A stretch of 30,829 nucleotides of DNA from positions 50,001 to 80,829 of the forward strand of contig CAJNDS010000723.1 of assembly GCA_905221605.1 (NCBI GenBank), read 5' to 3'. A program made the position numbers and the translations under genes. Source of the stretch: Symbiodinium natans. Taxonomy: Eukaryota; Sar; Dinophyceae; Suessiales; Symbiodiniaceae. This document shows positions 29,128 to 30,829 of this stretch, piece after piece; the stretch's first letter is position 1; each line of letters opens with the position of its first letter. The notes under the pieces were generated by a model. That model was not told the origin of the DNA and did not search any database. It saw only the letters and a list, made by a program, of their open reading frames with translations.

Positions 29128-29520
29128 TGCATGTATCAATTCCTAGGCTCCGCAAGATTCCGCAGGGTCTTCCCCCGGACCACTGTAATGCATATGATAT
29201 GCATGTTTCGGAGCCATGTCTTCGCACGACCAATCAGTCAGACGCGCCGTGCGATGTCTCACCAGAGCACAGGCCTGCACCTTCACTTTTTTCGTCGCAC
29301 TCGCGCAAGGCACCGCAAGCACGGACTTCAGCGCAGGGCACTTTCAAGGCGTAGCCCAAGAAACCATGCTGGTTGCACGTTTTGCGCGGCATAGCAGCAT
29401 ATCACTCTTTTCTTGCATAGCAGTGGTTTCGATGCATAGTAGGGGCTTGTGACAATTTTTCTGAAGCCTTGTTTGAAACGGTTGCACTGCGCAGATGGCA
29501 CTGCATCAGGCTTTCAGCAC
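29128..29520. other. No supportable gene; unassigned DNA
   Basis: Two overlapping ATG frames (87 codons from 29131 and 78 codons from 29216) exist in different phases. Neither has a recognisable domain. Confidence 0.35.
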
Positions 29521-29524
29521 CAGC

Positions 29525-29679
29525 TATACGGGGAGAAAGGTCTATCCAGAGGGAGATCAGGTAGGCACAGCACCATACAGAAGCACAGCCGGTCTTGTTT
29601 TCTCACGCTTGAGCAAAGAAGACAGGCCTTCGGTAGACCCAACATGCCATTCAGATTGTGTGAGAGGAATGCAGTTCTG
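29525..29679. repeat. Dispersed duplicated block, copy B
   Basis: Partner of 27959-28112, 155 versus 154 bp and in the same orientation, about 1.57 kb apart. Similarity is lost right of the shared GCAGTTCTG. A plus-strand frame (29449-29880) stays open across this copy, with KRVLKGEQHVVRAEMIMPFV just downstream, but I recognise no family. Confidence 0.7.
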
Positions 29680-29850
29680 AAGCGTGTGCTAAAAGGAGAA
29701 CAACACGTTGTGCGAGCCGAGATGATTATGCCTTTTGTTGAACCGCTGGGCCTCGCTATCACCAAGCGGGTTTCGCTAAAGAAAGGACCGGAAGGAAACC
29801 ACTTCTCCGAAAGGCTGATATTTTTTGCAGAACCACCAGCTGCTGCAAGC

Positions 29851-29880
29851 GAGTGTGTGTATGTGTGTGTGTGTGTGTGA
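29851..29880 (+). repeat. (GT)n microsatellite
   Basis: GTGTGTGTATGTGTGTGTGT and on, about fourteen dinucleotides with one interruption. Confidence 0.95.
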
Positions 29881-30648
29881 TTGAGGTTGCTTGGCAGGCC
29901 TTTCCTTGTTGGGGCGCCTGGGCTCGAGGCTGAGACTTCGGAGTGATCAGCTTGATGTAGATGACATCAGGACGACCATATAATTTGAACTTCCATGAAT
30001 ATGACCGGCAGGAACCGCCAAAGACAGAAGACCCCGCATGGTATGGCTTGGCGTGATGGAATGTGCTGTTGGAGTGCATTTCAAGCACGAGCCGTGAGGA
30101 TTGGAGAAACTAAAGTGGTTTGTACGGTGCTCTCCCATGCGAATCACGGCGCAAGGTTGTCCGTACTGCTTCAGCCTAATCAGCGGCCACGGCCGATGTC
30201 CTCGGAATTGTGTCGATGTGTCGCGCGCAGGCACTGGGTGGTCGAGGCATCAAAGATGTCTGGGCGGCGTGCGCCATTTATTCTTCCTCCAAACGCTTCA
30301 ACATTTTACAAAATTTTAGAAGCTTTGTCCTACGAAGAATGTAGCATCATTTTGCAGTTTCGGTAGAGCAATGCAGAAAGGAAACACCTGCGGGAAGGAA
30401 GTGCCTGCAGGGATTATGGAAGTATTCCGTAGGGATGTATTGGGATTGTATGGGGGTTAAAGCTAAAAATATGAGGAACTTGGCTGAAGTTTATTGAGCT
30501 GAAGATGTGGTCAAAGGGTTCAGGTTTGGCCATCGTATGTATATTTCAGCTTGTCGCGAAGAGTGTTCAGCATGTCATGGCTTAGGTCAGTGACTATGTT
30601 TCCTCCGATGGATGCTGCTAGCATCTCAGCAGCGCTTTGTCCCAGGTC
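29881..30648. other. No supportable gene; unassigned DNA
   Basis: A 123-codon ATG frame at 29995-30366 (+) has no recognisable domain. No RNA gene or ordered repeat is visible. Confidence 0.35.
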
Positions 30649-30649
30649 C

Positions 30650-30739
30650 AGGTGGTGGTGGTGGTGGTGGTGGTGGTGGTGGTTGTGGTGAGTGGTAGTG
30701 GTAGTGGTAGTGGTAGTGGTGGTGGTGGTGGTGGTGGTA

Positions 30740-30795
<56 letters not shown>

Positions 30796-30829
30796 CGTAG
30801 CAGTAGTAGTAGCAGTAGTAGCAGTAGTA
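30650..30829 (+). repeat. (GGT)n/(GTA)n trinucleotide tract, running off the window
   Basis: GGT triplets (30650-30683) pass through mixed GTG/GTA into a long pure GTA run with a few CAG/CGT variants, continuing to the last base. The composition matches the tracts at 5660-6045. Confidence 0.96.

Noticed and set aside
1-30829. Dinoflagellate spliced-leader, 5S rRNA or tRNA genes
   Set aside because: I looked for the conserved spliced-leader core and for T-loop words on both strands. None gave a foldable or recognisable RNA gene.

Overview
The window looks like nuclear DNA from a eukaryote with a repeat-rich genome, most probably a dinoflagellate (Symbiodiniaceae or Suessiales type is my best guess). 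The visible reasons are heptanucleotide TTTAGGG telomere-like arrays, extensive nested tandem satellites, many mono-, di- and trinucleotide tracts, long G/C homopolymer foldbacks, and no intact long gene in 30.8 kb. TTTAGGG is also used by plants and some chromerids, and no spliced-leader, rRNA or tRNA sequence settles the matter, so the lineage is an inference (about 0.6).

Layout. 1-2700: low-information DNA with degenerate CCCTGAA-type repeats near the left end. 2700-4560: subtelomere-like zone with TTTAGGG/CCCTAAA arrays in both orientations, an AT-rich island and a small ORF-bearing block boxed in by inward-facing arrays. 4560-7345: mostly unassigned DNA with one candidate exon and CAGTA-type trinucleotide tracts. 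7346-12014: a satellite with three visible levels: a basal word of about 25-33 bp, monomers of about 104-137 bp, and six copies of a 583-bp higher-order unit, one of them 736 bp because of an internal 153-bp duplication. 12015-17300: unassigned DNA with relics of a repeated coiled-coil coding segment. 17324-17636: a diverged tandem duplication. 18090-18960: degenerate 'GTGCCCAACCCC' repeats, an AAATAT microsatellite, a 24-base G run and a strong G-quadruplex candidate. 19950-20600: irregular GC-rich tandem repeats. 21510-23684: ten 212/214-bp tandem units in two subfamilies. 23957-24319: a 363-bp element bounded by perfect 25-bp terminal inverted repeats. 24340-24550: GA/G tracts. 25640-26385: tandem units of about 110 bp that each carry a G-run/C-run foldback. 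28591-29127: a 35-bp repeat organised into a 185-bp higher-order repeat. 30650-30829: GGT/GTA trinucleotide tract running off the window end.

I cannot support any complete protein-coding gene. Most open reading frames here are readings of tandem repeats, which stay open because the repeat units recur. The few stretches with protein-like character (4558-4729 +, 4177-4416 -, 14398-15100 +) are reported as candidate exons or relics at low confidence. No operon-like or multi-gene system is visible. The biologically interesting content is repeat architecture: at least five independent tandem families, several with clear higher-order organisation, plus one MITE-like element.
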